This document shows positions 52,101-61,843 of a DNA stretch of 64,000 bases, piece by piece. A model generated the notes under the pieces. The model ran no database searches and was not told the origin of the DNA. It saw only the letters and a list, made by a program, of their open reading frames with translations. The translations under genes and the position numbers were made by a program. Source of the stretch: Neobacillus sp. SuZ13 (GTDB taxonomy: Bacteria > Bacillota > Bacilli > Bacillales > Cytobacillaceae). Each line of letters begins with the position of its first letter. Within the stretch, counting starts at the first letter, position 1. The stretch lies in NCBI RefSeq assembly GCF_030123365.1, contig NZ_CP126107.1, positions 3,554,001 to 3,618,000 of the forward strand, in the 5' to 3' direction.

Positions 52101-53730
52101 TTCCTTCTGCCCCTAATAACGTCATCGTTGAAGTAACAATTTCTTCACGAAGTGAGTCAATGGGCGGATTGGTTACTTGGGCAAATAATTGCTTGAAATA
52201 GTTAAACAATGATTGCGCACGCTCAGATAAAACAGCTAATGGCATGTCATTCCCCATTGCCCCAATTGGATCTTTTCCTTCATTTACTACTGGAACCAAG
52301 TATTTTGAAATATCTTCGTAGGTATAGCCAAATGCTTTCTGGCGGACAAGTAAATCCGATAGTACCTCTTCTTCGTTAGATTTATCTTCATTTAATCGAA
52401 CAAGCTGTTCATCAAGCCATTGTTGATAAGGAAGTGCTTCAGCCATCTCCGTTTTTACTTCTTCATCGGAAATAATCCGTCCTTCTTCTAAATCAATTAA
52501 CAGCATTTTCCCTGGGCTTAAACGGTCCTTATATAATACTTTTTCCGGTTCAACATCAATGACGCCAACCTCTGATGAAAAAATAATATAATCATCATCC
52601 GTAACGTAATAACGAGCTGGGCGAAGGCCGTTCCGATCTAAAATCGCTCCGATTTGTTTTCCATCCGTAAAGGAAATAGCCGTTGGACCATCCCAAGGTT
52701 CCATTAAGCAGCTATGATATTCGTAGAAAGCTCTCTTTTCTTTTGTCATATGCGGGTTTTCTGACCACGGTTCAGGAATCAGCATCATGGCAGCATGAGC
52801 AGGCTTCCGACCCGCAAGTACCATAAACTCAAGGGCATTATCTAAAATTGACGAGTCACTTCCATCGGTATCAAGGATTGGAAGCACCTTTTGTAGGTCA
52901 TCACCAAATGCTTCCGAGACGAATTGCTTTTCTCGCGCATTCATCCATTGAACATTGCCGCGAAGCGTATTAATTTCTCCATTATGAATTAGGTAGCGGT
53001 TAGGATGTGCCCGTTCCCAACTAGGAAACGTATTTGTACTAAAGCGGGAATGCACTAAAGCAAAAGCCGATACAAAACTCTCATCCTGTAAGTCTAGGTA
53101 AAATCTGTCTACCTGTTCTGGTGTTAATAATCCTTTATACACAATCGTTCTGCTAGAAAGGCTGGCAAAGTAAAAACGTAAATCAGATTCCTTGGCCCAA
53201 TGTTCTGATTGTTTTCTAATAATATATAATTTTCGCTCAAACGATAATTCATCCAAAAGCCCTTCCTTGGCTCCGATAAAAACTTGGCGAATGAATGGAC
53301 GGCTTTGCTTGGCTGTTTCTCCAATGGCTTCAGCATTGACAGGCACTGTTCTCCATCCAAGAACGGTCTGCCCTTCTTCTTCAACCACTTTATTGATATA
53401 GGACTCTATTTTTTCTCTTTCTGAATGATTGTTTGAGAAAAAAAGCATCCCTACGCCGTATCGACCTTTTACAGGTAATTGGATGTTTTTAAGGGTATTA
53501 CGGAAAAACGCATCCGGAATCTGGACCATGAGTCCAGCGCCGTCTCCTGTTAATGGATCACTTCCTTGTCCGCCGCGGTGATCTAGTTTACAAAGCATGC
53601 TGAGACCTTTTTTTACAATCTCGTGAGATGCGATCCCTTTAATATGGGCATATAATCCAATTCCACATGCATCATGTTCATATTCTGGGCGGTAGAGACC
53701 TTGTGATTTTGGTAGTTGATGAAATGTCAT
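49180..53730 (-). CDS. gltB: Glutamate synthase (NADPH) large subunit
   Basis: 1516-residue subunit converting glutamine and 2-oxoglutarate to two glutamates. Class II amidotransferase domain with the nucleophile in YEHDACGIGLYAHIKG (Cys22, so a short propeptide is removed). Central domain, then the FMN domain with VKLVSKGGVGTIAAGVAKGA and ISGYDGGTGASP. A 3Fe-4S cluster in CVMMRVCHLDTCPVG. C-terminal GXGXG beta-helix (GDVNDFLGKGLSGGKLIV). B. subtilis calls this gene gltA. Divergent from gltC, with a strong promoter between. Confidence 0.97.
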   Translation of the reverse strand: MTFHQLPKSQGLYRPEYEHDACGIGLYAHIKGIASHEIVKKGLSMLCKLDHRGGQGSDPLTGDGAGLMVQIPDAFFRNTLKNIQLPVKGRYGVGMLFFSNNHSEREKIESYINKVVEEEGQTVLGWRTVPVNAEAIGETAKQSRPFIRQVFIGAKEGLLDELSFERKLYIIRKQSEHWAKESDLRFYFASLSSRTIVYKGLLTPEQVDRFYLDLQDESFVSAFALVHSRFSTNTFPSWERAHPNRYLIHNGEINTLRGNVQWMNAREKQFVSEAFGDDLQKVLPILDTDGSDSSILDNALEFMVLAGRKPAHAAMMLIPEPWSENPHMTKEKRAFYEYHSCLMEPWDGPTAISFTDGKQIGAILDRNGLRPARYYVTDDDYIIFSSEVGVIDVEPEKVLYKDRLSPGKMLLIDLEEGRIISDEEVKTEMAEALPYQQWLDEQLVRLNEDKSNEEEVLSDLLVRQKAFGYTYEDISKYLVPVVNEGKDPIGAMGNDMPLAVLSERAQSLFNYFKQLFAQVTNPPIDSLREEIVTSTMTLLGAEGNILNPTAFNCRRIQLDTPVITNSQLEQLKSLASSGFKSKVIDILFDENLEGSLERICKEADSAITDGVSLLILSDRQMNNKEAAIPSLLAVSALHQHLIREGSRTKVSIIIESGEVREVHHLAALIGYGVDAINPYLAFATYKQAILDGSLPFTYEVAVSKYVKAMTEGVVKVMSKMGISTVQSYRGAQIFEAVGISGEVIERYFTGTVSQLGGIGLDTIAEEAKMLHTMAYADSYDQTLDSGSNFQWRKTGEHHAFNPGTIHTLQWACRKGDYELFKKYSNLANEERIGFLRNLFSFDETRKSLSLDEVESVDSIVRRFKTGAMSFGSISKEAHETLAIAMNRLGGKSNSGEGGEDSSRFTLDENGDNRRSAVKQIASGRFGVKSHYLVHADELQIKMAQGAKPGEGGQLPGNKVYPWVADVRGSTPGVGLISPPPHHDIYSIEDLAQLIHDLKNANREARISVKLVSKGGVGTIAAGVAKGAADVIVISGYDGGTGASPKTSIQHTGLPWELGLAEAHQTLMLNGLRDRVVLETDGKLMTGKDVVMAALFGAEEFAFATAPLVVLGCVMMRVCHLDTCPVGIATQNPQLRQKFTGEADYIVNYMRFIAQEVRELMAELGFRTLDEMVGRTDVLKMSDRAKAHWKAKDLDLTPLLHQPEGVRTFTTPQNHKIDESLDIQKILPAVQTALQDQIPVDVSFPITNVNRVVGTIVGSEVSKRYGEAGLPEDTITMRFTGSAGQSFGAFVPNGVTLEITGDVNDFLGKGLSGGKLIVKADESSKLSSGENVIAGNVALYGATSGKAYINGRAGERFAVRNSGVNVVVEGIGDHGCEYMTGGRVVILGDVGKNFAAGMSGGIAYVLADDQEAFKKLCNQEMIEIESLTKNDEDELMQMIQTHFYYTNSVKASFVLENWENHVRKFTKVIPKDYKRMLEQIQKQKDAGLTEEDAVMNAFLANSSKPKNTPKQPEAVLR

Positions 53731-53777
53731 TACTATCTCCCCCGTTCTTAATTTTCCGATAAATCAGTATGATAGTA

Positions 53778-53806
53778 ATTTTATGTTTTATTATACATAT
53801 AAACAA
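53778..53806 (-). promoter_or_regulatory. Sigma-A promoter of gltBD
   Basis: Minus strand TTGTTT (53806-53801), 17-bp spacer, TAAAAT (53783-53778). Confidence 0.6.
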
Positions 53807-53816
53807 TATATAATTT

Positions 53817-53831
53817 AGATTAAATCAATCT
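53817..53831. promoter_or_regulatory. Candidate GltC binding dyad
   Basis: AGATT-AAATC-AATCT inverted repeat between gltB and gltC, ~10 bp upstream of the gltB -35, where a LysR activator that also controls its own gene would bind. Confidence 0.55.
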
Positions 53832-53858
53832 CATTTTTATATGAATGGAGGGTGTAAG

Positions 53859-54761
53859 GTGGAACTACGTCAATTACGTTATTTTATGGAGGTTGCTGAG
53901 CGCGAACATGTAACAGAGGCGGCAGATAATCTCAATGTCGCACAGTCGGCTGTAAGTTTTCAGATTGCTAAATTAGAAGATGAACTTGGTGTACGTTTAT
54001 TTGAACGCACCGGAAGGAACATTAAGTTAACGCAGATTGGAATGATCTTTTTAAGCCATATAAAAAAAGCGGTAAAATTGATCGATGAGGCAAAAGAAAA
54101 AGTGGATGAGTATTTGGATCCTCAATCAGGTACCATTAAAATTGGTTATCCAACAAGTCTAGCAAGCTACTGGCTGCCAACCGTTATCTCCGCCTTTCGA
54201 ACAAAACAACCAAACGTTGTTTTCCATTTGAGACAAGGCTCTTATCAATATTTAATCGATGCCGTTAAGAATGGTGAAATTGATCTAGCGTTTATTGGGC
54301 CTGTCCCAACTAAAGATCCTGATATTGAAGCAAAGATACTATTTACAGAGAACATCTCTGCTTTGCTTCCTTCCAACCATGCACTTGCCGACCGAAAAAG
54401 GATAGAACTTAAAGAGTTACGAAACGATTCCTTCGTTTCATTCCCACAGGGATATGTTCTTCAAAAAATTGCCATAGAGGCGTGCAAAGAAACTGGCTTT
54501 GTACCAAATATCACCTCAGAGGGAGAGGATTTGGATGCCTTAAAGGGACTAGTTTCAGCAGGAATTGGTGTATGCCTCTTACCTGAAAGTACCGTATACG
54601 ACTCCATTCCAAGGTTTACCGTAAAAATACCGATAAGTTCCCCTCAAGTAAAGCGAACAGTCGGCCTCATCACACCAAAATACAGAGACCTGGCACCATC
54701 TGAAAACCTCTTCTACCAATTTGCAATTGACTTCTTCCGTGTATTAGAGCAGTTTCAATAG
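53859..54761 (+). CDS. gltC: LysR-type activator of glutamate synthase
   Basis: 300 residues, the length of B. subtilis GltC. N-terminal winged HTH MELRQLRYFMEVAEREHVTE and AQSAVSFQIAKLEDELGVRLFER; C-terminal effector domain with GTIKIGYPTSLASYWLPTVI and GVCLLPESTVY. GTG 53859 is used because GGAGG is 7 nt upstream; the ATG six codons earlier contains that site. Divergent from gltB as in B. subtilis, where it activates gltAB when nitrogen and carbon status call for glutamate. The 13-bp motif overlaps its stop codon. Confidence 0.92.
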   Translation: MELRQLRYFMEVAEREHVTEAADNLNVAQSAVSFQIAKLEDELGVRLFERTGRNIKLTQIGMIFLSHIKKAVKLIDEAKEKVDEYLDPQSGTIKIGYPTSLASYWLPTVISAFRTKQPNVVFHLRQGSYQYLIDAVKNGEIDLAFIGPVPTKDPDIEAKILFTENISALLPSNHALADRKRIELKELRNDSFVSFPQGYVLQKIAIEACKETGFVPNITSEGEDLDALKGLVSAGIGVCLLPESTVYDSIPRFTVKIPISSPQVKRTVGLITPKYRDLAPSENLFYQFAIDFFRVLEQFQ

Positions 54762-54773
54762 GTGTCAGGCACT
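54761..54773 (+). repeat. Dispersed 13-bp motif, copy 6 (one mismatch)
   Basis: GGTGTCAGGCACT on the plus strand; its first G is the last base of the gltC TAG stop. Same sense orientation as the other copies. Confidence 0.8.
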
Positions 54774-54829
54774 GTTAAAAGACACTTTATTTATTTGTCC
54801 ATTTAGGATAGACAATATAAATAACAGAT

Positions 54830-54865
54830 AGGAAAGCCTGCTTTTAAGCAGGCTTTCCTATTTGG
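54830..54865. terminator. Terminator between gltC and purD
   Basis: Perfect AGGAAAGCCTGC/GCAGGCTTTCCT stem, loop TTTTAA. It can end gltC and the convergent pur cluster. Confidence 0.85.
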
Positions 54866-54909
54866 GCTCATCTTCCTTGATGAACCTCTTTAAAATCAGA
54901 AATGAATAG

Positions 54910-56172
54910 TCAACGAAATGCCTTTGATCCTATATCTGTTCGGCAATGAGCACCTATAAAAGTTACCTTCTCTACGGATTGGTAGGCCAAATCTCTCGCT
55001 TCCTTCAAATCGTCGCCAATGGCAGTGATCCCCAGGACTCGGCCGCCATTTGTTAGAATTTCTCCATCCTTTACGGTGGTGCCAGCATGGAATGCAATAG
55101 TCGGATAAGTTATATGTTCCAATCCTTTGATCACTTGGCCTTTTTCGAATGGTCCCGGATAGCCGGCAGAAGACATAATCACGCAAACAGCAGACTTGTC
55201 TTTCCATTTCACTTCTACATTTTCTAATTCTCCGGTGAGACTTGCCAGCAAAATATCAAGTAAATCTGTTTCTAACAGAGGAAGAACTACCTGTGTTTCC
55301 GGATCGCCAAAGCGTGCATTATATTCAATGACCTTTGGACCAGACTTTGTCAGCATCAAACCTGTATAGAGAATTCCCTCATATGGGCAGCCTTCCTCTA
55401 CCATAGCTTTTGCGGTTGGTTCGACGATTTCATGAATAATCTGCTCAACGATTGATGGATCAATATGTGGTAACGGTGCATAGGTTCCCATTCCACCGGT
55501 GTTAGGTCCCTTGTCGCCATCATATACCGGCTTATGGTCCTGCGCTGGTACCATTGCCTTTACCGTAGTCCGATTCACAAAAGCGAGCAAGGTCAATTCT
55601 TCTCCTTCTAAAAATTCCTCAACAACCACCCTCGCTCCCGCCGAGCCAAAGGAAACTTCTTTCATCATACTTTGAAGTGCTTCTTCCGCTTCTTCCAGTG
55701 TTTTTGCCACAACGACACCTTTTCCTGCAGCTAAGCCATCTGCTTTTATTACGATTGGTGCGCCTTCGCAGTTGACATAGGCGAGTGCTTCCTCATAGTT
55801 CGTAAAAGAAGCATATTTAGCAGTCGGAATCTGATACTTCATCATTAATTCTTTAGCGAAGGCCTTACTTCCCTCTATCGATGCCGCTTCCTTTGAAGGT
55901 CCATATACCGCTAAACCCTGTTCTTTAAAAAAATTGACAATACCCAATGAGAGCGGCTCTTCTGGTCCTACAAAAGTAAGATCGATTTGTTCTTTTTGTG
56001 CAAAATCCGCTAATTTCTTAATGTCTGAAACAGCAATGGAAACACATTCCGCTAACTCTGCAATCCCAGGATTGCCCGGCGCACAATAAATTTGAGTAAC
56101 TTTAGGACTTTGAGACAGTTTCCAAACAATCGCATGCTCACGGCCGCCTCCCCCTATGACTAACACCTTCAT
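54910..56172 (-). CDS. purD: Phosphoribosylamine-glycine ligase
   Basis: 420-residue ATP-grasp enzyme joining phosphoribosylamine and glycine to GAR. Begins MKVLVIGGGGREHAIVWKL, then VFVGPEEPLSLGIVNFFK-like text, PIVIKADGLAAGKGVVVAKT, EEFLEGEELTLLAFV and VIEYNARFGDPETQVVLPLL. ATG 56172 has AGGAGG upstream. Last gene of the cluster. In Bacillus purH lies between purN and purD; here only 40 bp separate them and purH is missing. Confidence 0.96.
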   Translation of the reverse strand: MKVLVIGGGGREHAIVWKLSQSPKVTQIYCAPGNPGIAELAECVSIAVSDIKKLADFAQKEQIDLTFVGPEEPLSLGIVNFFKEQGLAVYGPSKEAASIEGSKAFAKELMMKYQIPTAKYASFTNYEEALAYVNCEGAPIVIKADGLAAGKGVVVAKTLEEAEEALQSMMKEVSFGSAGARVVVEEFLEGEELTLLAFVNRTTVKAMVPAQDHKPVYDGDKGPNTGGMGTYAPLPHIDPSIVEQIIHEIVEPTAKAMVEEGCPYEGILYTGLMLTKSGPKVIEYNARFGDPETQVVLPLLETDLLDILLASLTGELENVEVKWKDKSAVCVIMSSAGYPGPFEKGQVIKGLEHITYPTIAFHAGTTVKDGEILTNGGRVLGITAIGDDLKEARDLAYQSVEKVTFIGAHCRTDIGSKAFR

Positions 56173-56211
56173 TATGTCTTACCTCCTAGTGTTTAAAAAT
56201 CAATGCTCTTG

Positions 56212-56790
56212 TCATTCCGCAGCCTCCATATTCGCCAATCTTTGAATCACTTCTGGTAATAATTTGTGCTCCTGCTCCTGAATCTTTTTTATCAATGTTT
56301 CCCTGGTCTCTTCCGAATCAATTGTGATGGCACGCTGGTCGATAATCGGTCCTGTATCCATTCCTTCGTCCACAAAATGGACCGTGACTCCGGTTACCTT
56401 TACCCCATAATCGAGGGCTTGACCAATAGCATCTTTTCCTGCGAAAGCTGGTAATAAAGACGGGTGGACATTGATTATTTTCCGATCGTATGCTTGCAGT
56501 AATACATGACCTAATAGTCTCATATATCCAGCCAGCACGATAAACTCCACCTCCAGTAGAGTTAACTTTTCAAGGATCTCTTCTTCATAGGCTTGCTTAT
56601 TGGGATAATCTTTTGCAGTAAAAGAAAAAACTGGGATTGATTCATTAATAGCCGTGCGGACTGCAAGAGCTTCAGGACGGTCACTGACCAGTAAAACCAC
56701 GTCAACGTTATTGATTTTTTTTGAATTTATGGAGTCTAGAATCGCAGCAAAATTTGAACCTGTACCAGAAGCAAAAACAGCAATCTTCAT
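56212..56790 (-). CDS. purN: Phosphoribosylglycinamide formyltransferase (folate-dependent)
   Basis: 192 residues. MKIAVFASGTGSNFAAILDS, then VLAGYMRLLG, INVHPSLLPAFAGKDAIGQA (catalytic Asn-x-His) and VHFVDEGMDTGPIIDQ with the conserved Asp. Uses 10-formyl-THF, in parallel with PurT. Starts 3 bp after the purM stop, so tightly coupled. Confidence 0.96.
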   Translation of the reverse strand: MKIAVFASGTGSNFAAILDSINSKKINNVDVVLLVSDRPEALAVRTAINESIPVFSFTAKDYPNKQAYEEEILEKLTLLEVEFIVLAGYMRLLGHVLLQAYDRKIINVHPSLLPAFAGKDAIGQALDYGVKVTGVTVHFVDEGMDTGPIIDQRAITIDSEETRETLIKKIQEQEHKLLPEVIQRLANMEAAE

Positions 56791-56792
56791 AC

Positions 56793-57827
56793 TTACTCCT
56801 TCTTGAATACGACGTCTTCAGTACCTTTTTGCACTGTACCAATTACGTAGGCTTCCTCACCCAACGTTTGCAGGTGATCAATAACTTCCGTGGTGTCTGC
56901 AGCATCTATAACTAAAATCATTCCAATTCCCATATTAAAGGTTCGGAACATATCATAATCTGAAATTTTGCCTACTTGTTGGATAAAAGAAAAAATCTTC
57001 GGGATTTTCCATGAACCCTCTTTAATTTCAGCCTGTAATCCATTGGGAAGAACTCGTGGAATGTTATCATAAAAACCCCCGCCTGTTACATGGACCATTC
57101 CAGTGACATTAAATTTCCGTATCGTTGAAAGGACCGAATTCACATAAATTTTTGTGGGTTCAAGCAGCACTTTTCCCAAATCAGTCCCCAATTCCTCCAC
57201 ATAATCACCTAATGAGAGCTTAGCATCCTCCAATAGAACCTTGCGGACAAGTGAAAACCCATTGCTATGCACTCCACTTGAAGCTAACCCAATAAGTGCC
57301 TGGCCTTCTTGTACTTTTGATCCATCAATGACATGTTTTTGATCCACCATACCAACCGTAAAGCCTGCAATATCATATTCCTCGTCCTGGTACATTCCCG
57401 GCATCTCGGCAGTTTCCCCGCCAATTAGGGAACATCCTGCCTGAACACAGCCATCTGCAATCCCTTTAACAATCGCTTCAATTTTTTCCGGGATGATCTT
57501 ACCGCAGGCTAAATAGTCTAGGAAAAAAAGCGGTTCGGCCCCCTGGACGATGACGTCATTCACACACATGGCAACAGCATCGATTCCAATGGTATCATGC
57601 TTGTTCATGGCAAAAGCAATTTTCAATTTGGTCCCTACTCCATCCGTACCAGAAACAAAAACAGGCTCTTCCATCTTCGACAAATTTGGCTTAAAAAGGG
57701 CCCCAAAGCCGCCTAATCCCGTTAAAACCTCTGACCGGAAGGTTTTTTTTACATGTTTTTTCATTCGCTCAACGGCTTCATTTCCAGCATCGATATTGAC
57801 TCCAGCATGGCGATAAGCATCACTCAC
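56793..57827 (-). CDS. purM: Phosphoribosylformylglycinamidine cyclo-ligase (AIR synthetase)
   Basis: 344 residues, as usual. [69 protein letters not shown] and [18 protein letters not shown]. The frame stays open 24 codons upstream, but GTG 57827, after AAAGGAG, gives the standard N-terminus. Only 14 bp after purL; purF, normally between them, is absent. Confidence 0.95.
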   Translation of the reverse strand: MSDAYRHAGVNIDAGNEAVERMKKHVKKTFRSEVLTGLGGFGALFKPNLSKMEEPVFVSGTDGVGTKLKIAFAMNKHDTIGIDAVAMCVNDVIVQGAEPLFFLDYLACGKIIPEKIEAIVKGIADGCVQAGCSLIGGETAEMPGMYQDEEYDIAGFTVGMVDQKHVIDGSKVQEGQALIGLASSGVHSNGFSLVRKVLLEDAKLSLGDYVEELGTDLGKVLLEPTKIYVNSVLSTIRKFNVTGMVHVTGGGFYDNIPRVLPNGLQAEIKEGSWKIPKIFSFIQQVGKISDYDMFRTFNMGIGMILVIDAADTTEVIDHLQTLGEEAYVIGTVQKGTEDVVFKKE

Positions 57828-57841
57828 ATCGTTTCTCTCCT

Positions 57842-60130
57842 TTACGGTAAACTTGCAGAGATTTCCTGCATGTTGAGCTTTTTTAATAATCCCGAACACA
57901 TAATCTTAGGTATAGCATTTCGCCAGGTCTCTGCCAATTTAGAAATCGGTTGAGAAATAACGGTATTATCATTATGCCTAATTGAAAGTTCTTGACCTTT
58001 CACATGACCGATTTCTTTTAGTGGCACCTCCTGCTGTTGCGCCATTTTCTTAATCTTCTCAACATTTTCCGGAGAAACGGAAAGAATGATTCGAGATTGA
58101 GATTCACTAAAAAGGCTAAAATCTGTTCGAAGTTCTTCGGTTACTTGAATTTCGGCACCTTTCTTCCCACTTATACAACTTTCAGCTAAAGCAACTGCTA
58201 AACCGCCTTCCGCTGTATCATGAGCTGATTGCACCAATCCTTCTTGAATCATTTTAAGGGTAAAAGCTTGTATCCTCTTTTCCAAATCAAGATTTAACTG
58301 CGGCGGGCGCCCTTCGATCTTTCCTGTCATTATTTTTTGGTATTCCGACCCGCCTATTTCTGCTTTTGTTTCTCCAATTAAAAAAATGAAATCTCCATCT
58401 TTTTTAAATTCTTGAGTTGTAATATGTTGGATATCCTTAATTAACCCAACCATGCCAATGGTTGGTGTTGGAAAAATAGCTTCTCCTTTTGTCTCGTTAT
58501 ATAAGCTGACATTCCCACCAATAACAGGAGTATTGAGTTGACGGCATGCTTCACTAATTCCATCCGCTGCCTTTTCAAACTGCCAGAAGATTTCTGGCTT
58601 TTCCGGACTTCCAAAGTTCAAGTTATCAGTAATAGCTAAAGGCTCGGCCCCGGAACAAACCACATTACGGGCTGCTTCAGCTACCGCTATAGCTCCTCCA
58701 ACAAACGGATCAAGATAAACATACCTTCCGTTGCAATCCGTTGTCATCGCCAGGGCTTTCCGTGTTCCACGAATAGCAACAACAGCCGCATCCGATCCAG
58801 GCATGACAGCGGTATTTGTTCTAACCATATAGTCATACTGTTGATATACCCACTCTTTGCTGGCAATCGTAGGTGATGCTAGCAGTTGCTGCAGTACAGA
58901 ATTATAATCTTTTGGCTCTTCGATGGATGCAGTAATGTCTAATGATGAAGATTGTTCGTAATACGGCGCCACTTTCGATGGCTTACAATACACTGGCGCA
59001 TCTTCTGCAAGCTTGTCCGCGGGTATTTCCGCCACAATCTCTCCCTTGTGAAGTAAACGGAGTTGGTTATCATCAGTCACTTTGCCAATCACAGAAGAGT
59101 AGAGTCCCCATTTATCAAATATCTTTTTTACTTCCCCTTCTTTTCCTTTTTTCGCTACGACCAGCATTCTTTCTTGTGATTCGGAGAGCATCATTTCATA
59201 GGCGCTCATTCCTTTTTCGCGTTGTGGAACGAGATCAAGATCCAATTCAACTCCATTTCCCGCTTTACTGGCCATTTCAGAGCTTGAACTGGTTAACCCC
59301 GCTGCTCCCATATCTTGTATCCCGACCACATGACCAGAGGCGATCAATTCAAGAGTGGCCTCAAGTAGCAATTTTTCCATAAAAGGATCGCCCACTTGGA
59401 CGGCTGGACGTTTCGCTTCGGAATTTTCACTCAACTCTTCTGAAGCGAAGGTAGCTCCATGAATTCCATCCCTGCCGGTAGCCGCTCCAACATAAATGAC
59501 AGGATTATCAATCCCTTTAGCGACGCCTTTTTGAATTTCATCATGGTTAATTAAACCCACACACATGGCATTCACAAGGGGATTCCCTTCATAGGAAGCA
59601 TCAAAGTAAATCTCCCCGCCAACCGTTGGAATGCCCATACAGTTACCATATCCGGCAATACCCGCGACCACATTTTCAAAGATATATTTCGTTTTTGGGT
59701 TATCAAGTTCGCCAAAACGCAGCGAGTTCAATAGAGCGATTGGGCGCGCTCCCATAGAAAAAACATCACGAATAATCCCGCCCACCCCTGTTGCAGCACC
59801 TTGATACGGCTCAATGGCGGAAGGATGATTGTGGCTTTCAATTTTAAACACCACTGCTTGATTATCACCTATATCAACAATACCTGCTCCTTCTCCAGGG
59901 CCTTGCAAGACGTGAGGGCCGGATGTCGGAAAACGTTTGAGAACTACCTTCGAATTTTTATAGCTGCAATGCTCGGACCACATGACACTAAATATGCCGG
60001 TTTCCGTATAATTGGGTTTCCGCCCAAGGATTTCAATTACTTTATCAAATTCATCATCAGTTAATCCCATTTCCCGATAGACCTTCTGCTGAGCGATTTG
60101 CTCAGGAGTTGGTTCTTTATGCTGTACCAT
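57842..60130 (-). CDS. purL: FGAM synthase subunit PurL
   Basis: 762-residue large subunit of FGAM synthase, working with PurQ (ammonia) and Pur[47 protein letters not shown] segment [33 protein letters not shown] 60130 with GGAGG; overlaps purQ by 14 bp. The C-terminus runs ~20 residues past the usual end ([18 protein letters not shown] after AIPKIM), possibly read-through into remnant sequence where purF used to be. Confidence 0.95.
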   Translation of the reverse strand: MVQHKEPTPEQIAQQKVYREMGLTDDEFDKVIEILGRKPNYTETGIFSVMWSEHCSYKNSKVVLKRFPTSGPHVLQGPGEGAGIVDIGDNQAVVFKIESHNHPSAIEPYQGAATGVGGIIRDVFSMGARPIALLNSLRFGELDNPKTKYIFENVVAGIAGYGNCMGIPTVGGEIYFDASYEGNPLVNAMCVGLINHDEIQKGVAKGIDNPVIYVGAATGRDGIHGATFASEELSENSEAKRPAVQVGDPFMEKLLLEATLELIASGHVVGIQDMGAAGLTSSSSEMASKAGNGVELDLDLVPQREKGMSAYEMMLSESQERMLVVAKKGKEGEVKKIFDKWGLYSSVIGKVTDDNQLRLLHKGEIVAEIPADKLAEDAPVYCKPSKVAPYYEQSSSLDITASIEEPKDYNSVLQQLLASPTIASKEWVYQQYDYMVRTNTAVMPGSDAAVVAIRGTRKALAMTTDCNGRYVYLDPFVGGAIAVAEAARNVVCSGAEPLAITDNLNFGSPEKPEIFWQFEKAADGISEACRQLNTPVIGGNVSLYNETKGEAIFPTPTIGMVGLIKDIQHITTQEFKKDGDFIFLIGETKAEIGGSEYQKIMTGKIEGRPPQLNLDLEKRIQAFTLKMIQEGLVQSAHDTAEGGLAVALAESCISGKKGAEIQVTEELRTDFSLFSESQSRIILSVSPENVEKIKKMAQQQEVPLKEIGHVKGQELSIRHNDNTVISQPISKLAETWRNAIPKIMCSGLLKKLNMQEISASLP

Positions 60131-60800
60131 ATTGTTTCCTCCAGTAACTTAAAATAGATGAAAACATACGTTTTCCGTCATCTGTTCCCAGCCATTTATG
60201 AACCGCACGTTCCGGGTGGGGCATTAATCCTAAAACATTTCCTCTCTCATTGATGACCCCTGCAATCTCAGAAATCGACCCATTTGGATTCGTCCCTTTA
60301 TATCTGAATACGATTTGATTGTTCTTTTCTAATTCATCCAACGTCTCTTGATCACAGTAATAATTACCATCGCCATGGGCAATCGGAATGCGTATCGTCT
60401 CACCTTCCTGATAGTCTAATGTGAACGGAGTTTGGTTGTTTTCCACTATTAAATCTATGAAGTCACAATGAAATTTTAAACGTTGATTTCTTCGTAAAGC
60501 ACCTGGCAAAAGATTAGCTTCGGTTAGAATTTGAAACCCATTACAGACACCAAGAATCAATTTCCCTTCTTCAGCGGCTATTTTCACCTGCTCCATAACA
60601 GGAGACAAGCTCGCAACAGCCCCTGGACGCAAATAATCCCCGTAGGAGAACCCTCCTGGAACAAGAATTGCATCATATTTTGATAGGTCCGTTTCAAGAT
60701 GCCATACATATTCGACAGACTGTTCAATCGTGTCTAACACTGCTTTATACATGTCTACATCACAATTTGAACCAGGAAAAACCAGTACAGCAAAGTTCAT
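60117..60800 (-). CDS. purQ: FGAM synthase subunit PurQ (glutaminase)
   Basis: 227-residue class I amidotransferase: [34 protein letters not shown], nucleophile in [15 protein letters not shown], and the His-x-Glu pair in [18 protein letters not shown] 60800 follows AGGAGGGG. Overlaps purL by 14 bp and starts 13 bp after purS. Confidence 0.96.
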   Translation of the reverse strand: MNFAVLVFPGSNCDVDMYKAVLDTIEQSVEYVWHLETDLSKYDAILVPGGFSYGDYLRPGAVASLSPVMEQVKIAAEEGKLILGVCNGFQILTEANLLPGALRRNQRLKFHCDFIDLIVENNQTPFTLDYQEGETIRIPIAHGDGNYYCDQETLDELEKNNQIVFRYKGTNPNGSISEIAGVINERGNVLGLMPHPERAVHKWLGTDDGKRMFSSILSYWRKQYGTA

Positions 60801-60812
60801 CTTATTCCCCTC

Positions 60813-61067
60813 CTATCCTTCCTGCTTGGTAAGATCAAACCGAAAGTCTTCAATAACGGTATTGGCTAACAGTTTCTCACACATATCCTTTACTCGTTCT
60901 TCTGCCGCCTTTTGATCATCGCTATTAATTTCAAGTTCCATGTATTTCCCTATTCGTACATCTCCAACTTCATCATATCCAAGAGAATGCAACGACTCAT
61001 GAACGGCATTCCCTTGTGGATCTAGTACACTTTCTCTTAAGGTTACATATACTGTTGCTTTAAACAT
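60813..61067 (-). CDS. purS: FGAM synthase subunit PurS
   Basis: 84 residues, the standard length: [20 protein letters not shown], then [20 protein letters not shown] 61067 lies 8 nt after GGGGG, better than the ATG two codons earlier. Overlaps the purC 3' end by 8 bp. Confidence 0.95.
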   Translation of the reverse strand: MFKATVYVTLRESVLDPQGNAVHESLHSLGYDEVGDVRIGKYMELEINSDDQKAAEERVKDMCEKLLANTVIEDFRFDLTKQEG

Positions 61068-61779
61068 TGACATTACCCCCAATTCTCCGTTGTATTTCTT
61101 GATAGGCTTCCTCAACGTTCCCTAAATCCCGCCTAAACCGGTCTTTATCTAACTTTTCCTTTGAATGGGCATCCCAAAAGCGACACGTATCCGGAGAGAC
61201 TTCATCCGCTAAGATAATATTGCCTGCTGGGGTTTTTCCAAACTCTAATTTAAAATCAACTAAGATAATATCTTTGTTTAAAAGATACTCTTTTAAAATC
61301 TTATTGATTTTTAGGGCTTGTTTTCGAAGTTCAACCAATTCTGGCTCTGAAGCGAGTCCAAGAATGGAAATATGATCATGGTTAATCAAAGGGTCCCCCA
61401 ATTCATCATTCTTATAGTAAAATTCCACAATGGGTCCCGGTAGTTCCTTCCCTTCCTCCCATCCAAGCCTTTTTGCAAGGGAGCCCGCCGCTATATTTCG
61501 GACGACAACCTCAATCGGGATAATCTCTACTTGATGTACAATCTGCTCTGTTAATGAAATCTTTTTAATAAAATGATTTTCCACGCCTTTCTCTTTTAAC
61601 AAACTTAGGAAGATCGCACTAATTTCATTATTTAGAGTTCCTTTTCCTGCAATTTTACCTTTTTTCTCACCATTGAAGGCGGTAGCATCATCTTTATATT
61701 CAATCCAATACTTTCCTGGTTCTGATGTTTTGTACACTTTTTTTGCTTTTCCTTCATAAAGCTTTTCTAATTTTTCCAT
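61060..61779 (-). CDS. purC: SAICAR synthetase
   Basis: 239 residues. [70 protein letters not shown] and [14 protein letters not shown]. Joins CAIR and aspartate. Weak GAGTGA site before ATG 61779. purB, normally just upstream, is absent. Confidence 0.96.
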   Translation of the reverse strand: MEKLEKLYEGKAKKVYKTSEPGKYWIEYKDDATAFNGEKKGKIAGKGTLNNEISAIFLSLLKEKGVENHFIKKISLTEQIVHQVEIIPIEVVVRNIAAGSLAKRLGWEEGKELPGPIVEFYYKNDELGDPLINHDHISILGLASEPELVELRKQALKINKILKEYLLNKDIILVDFKLEFGKTPAGNIILADEVSPDTCRFWDAHSKEKLDKDRFRRDLGNVEEAYQEIQRRIGGNVNV

Positions 61780-61843
61780 TATTTTTTCACTCGTTTCACT
61801 CGTTGGTTATGAATTTAGCAGGTCGACTCTAAACCACGTTCCC

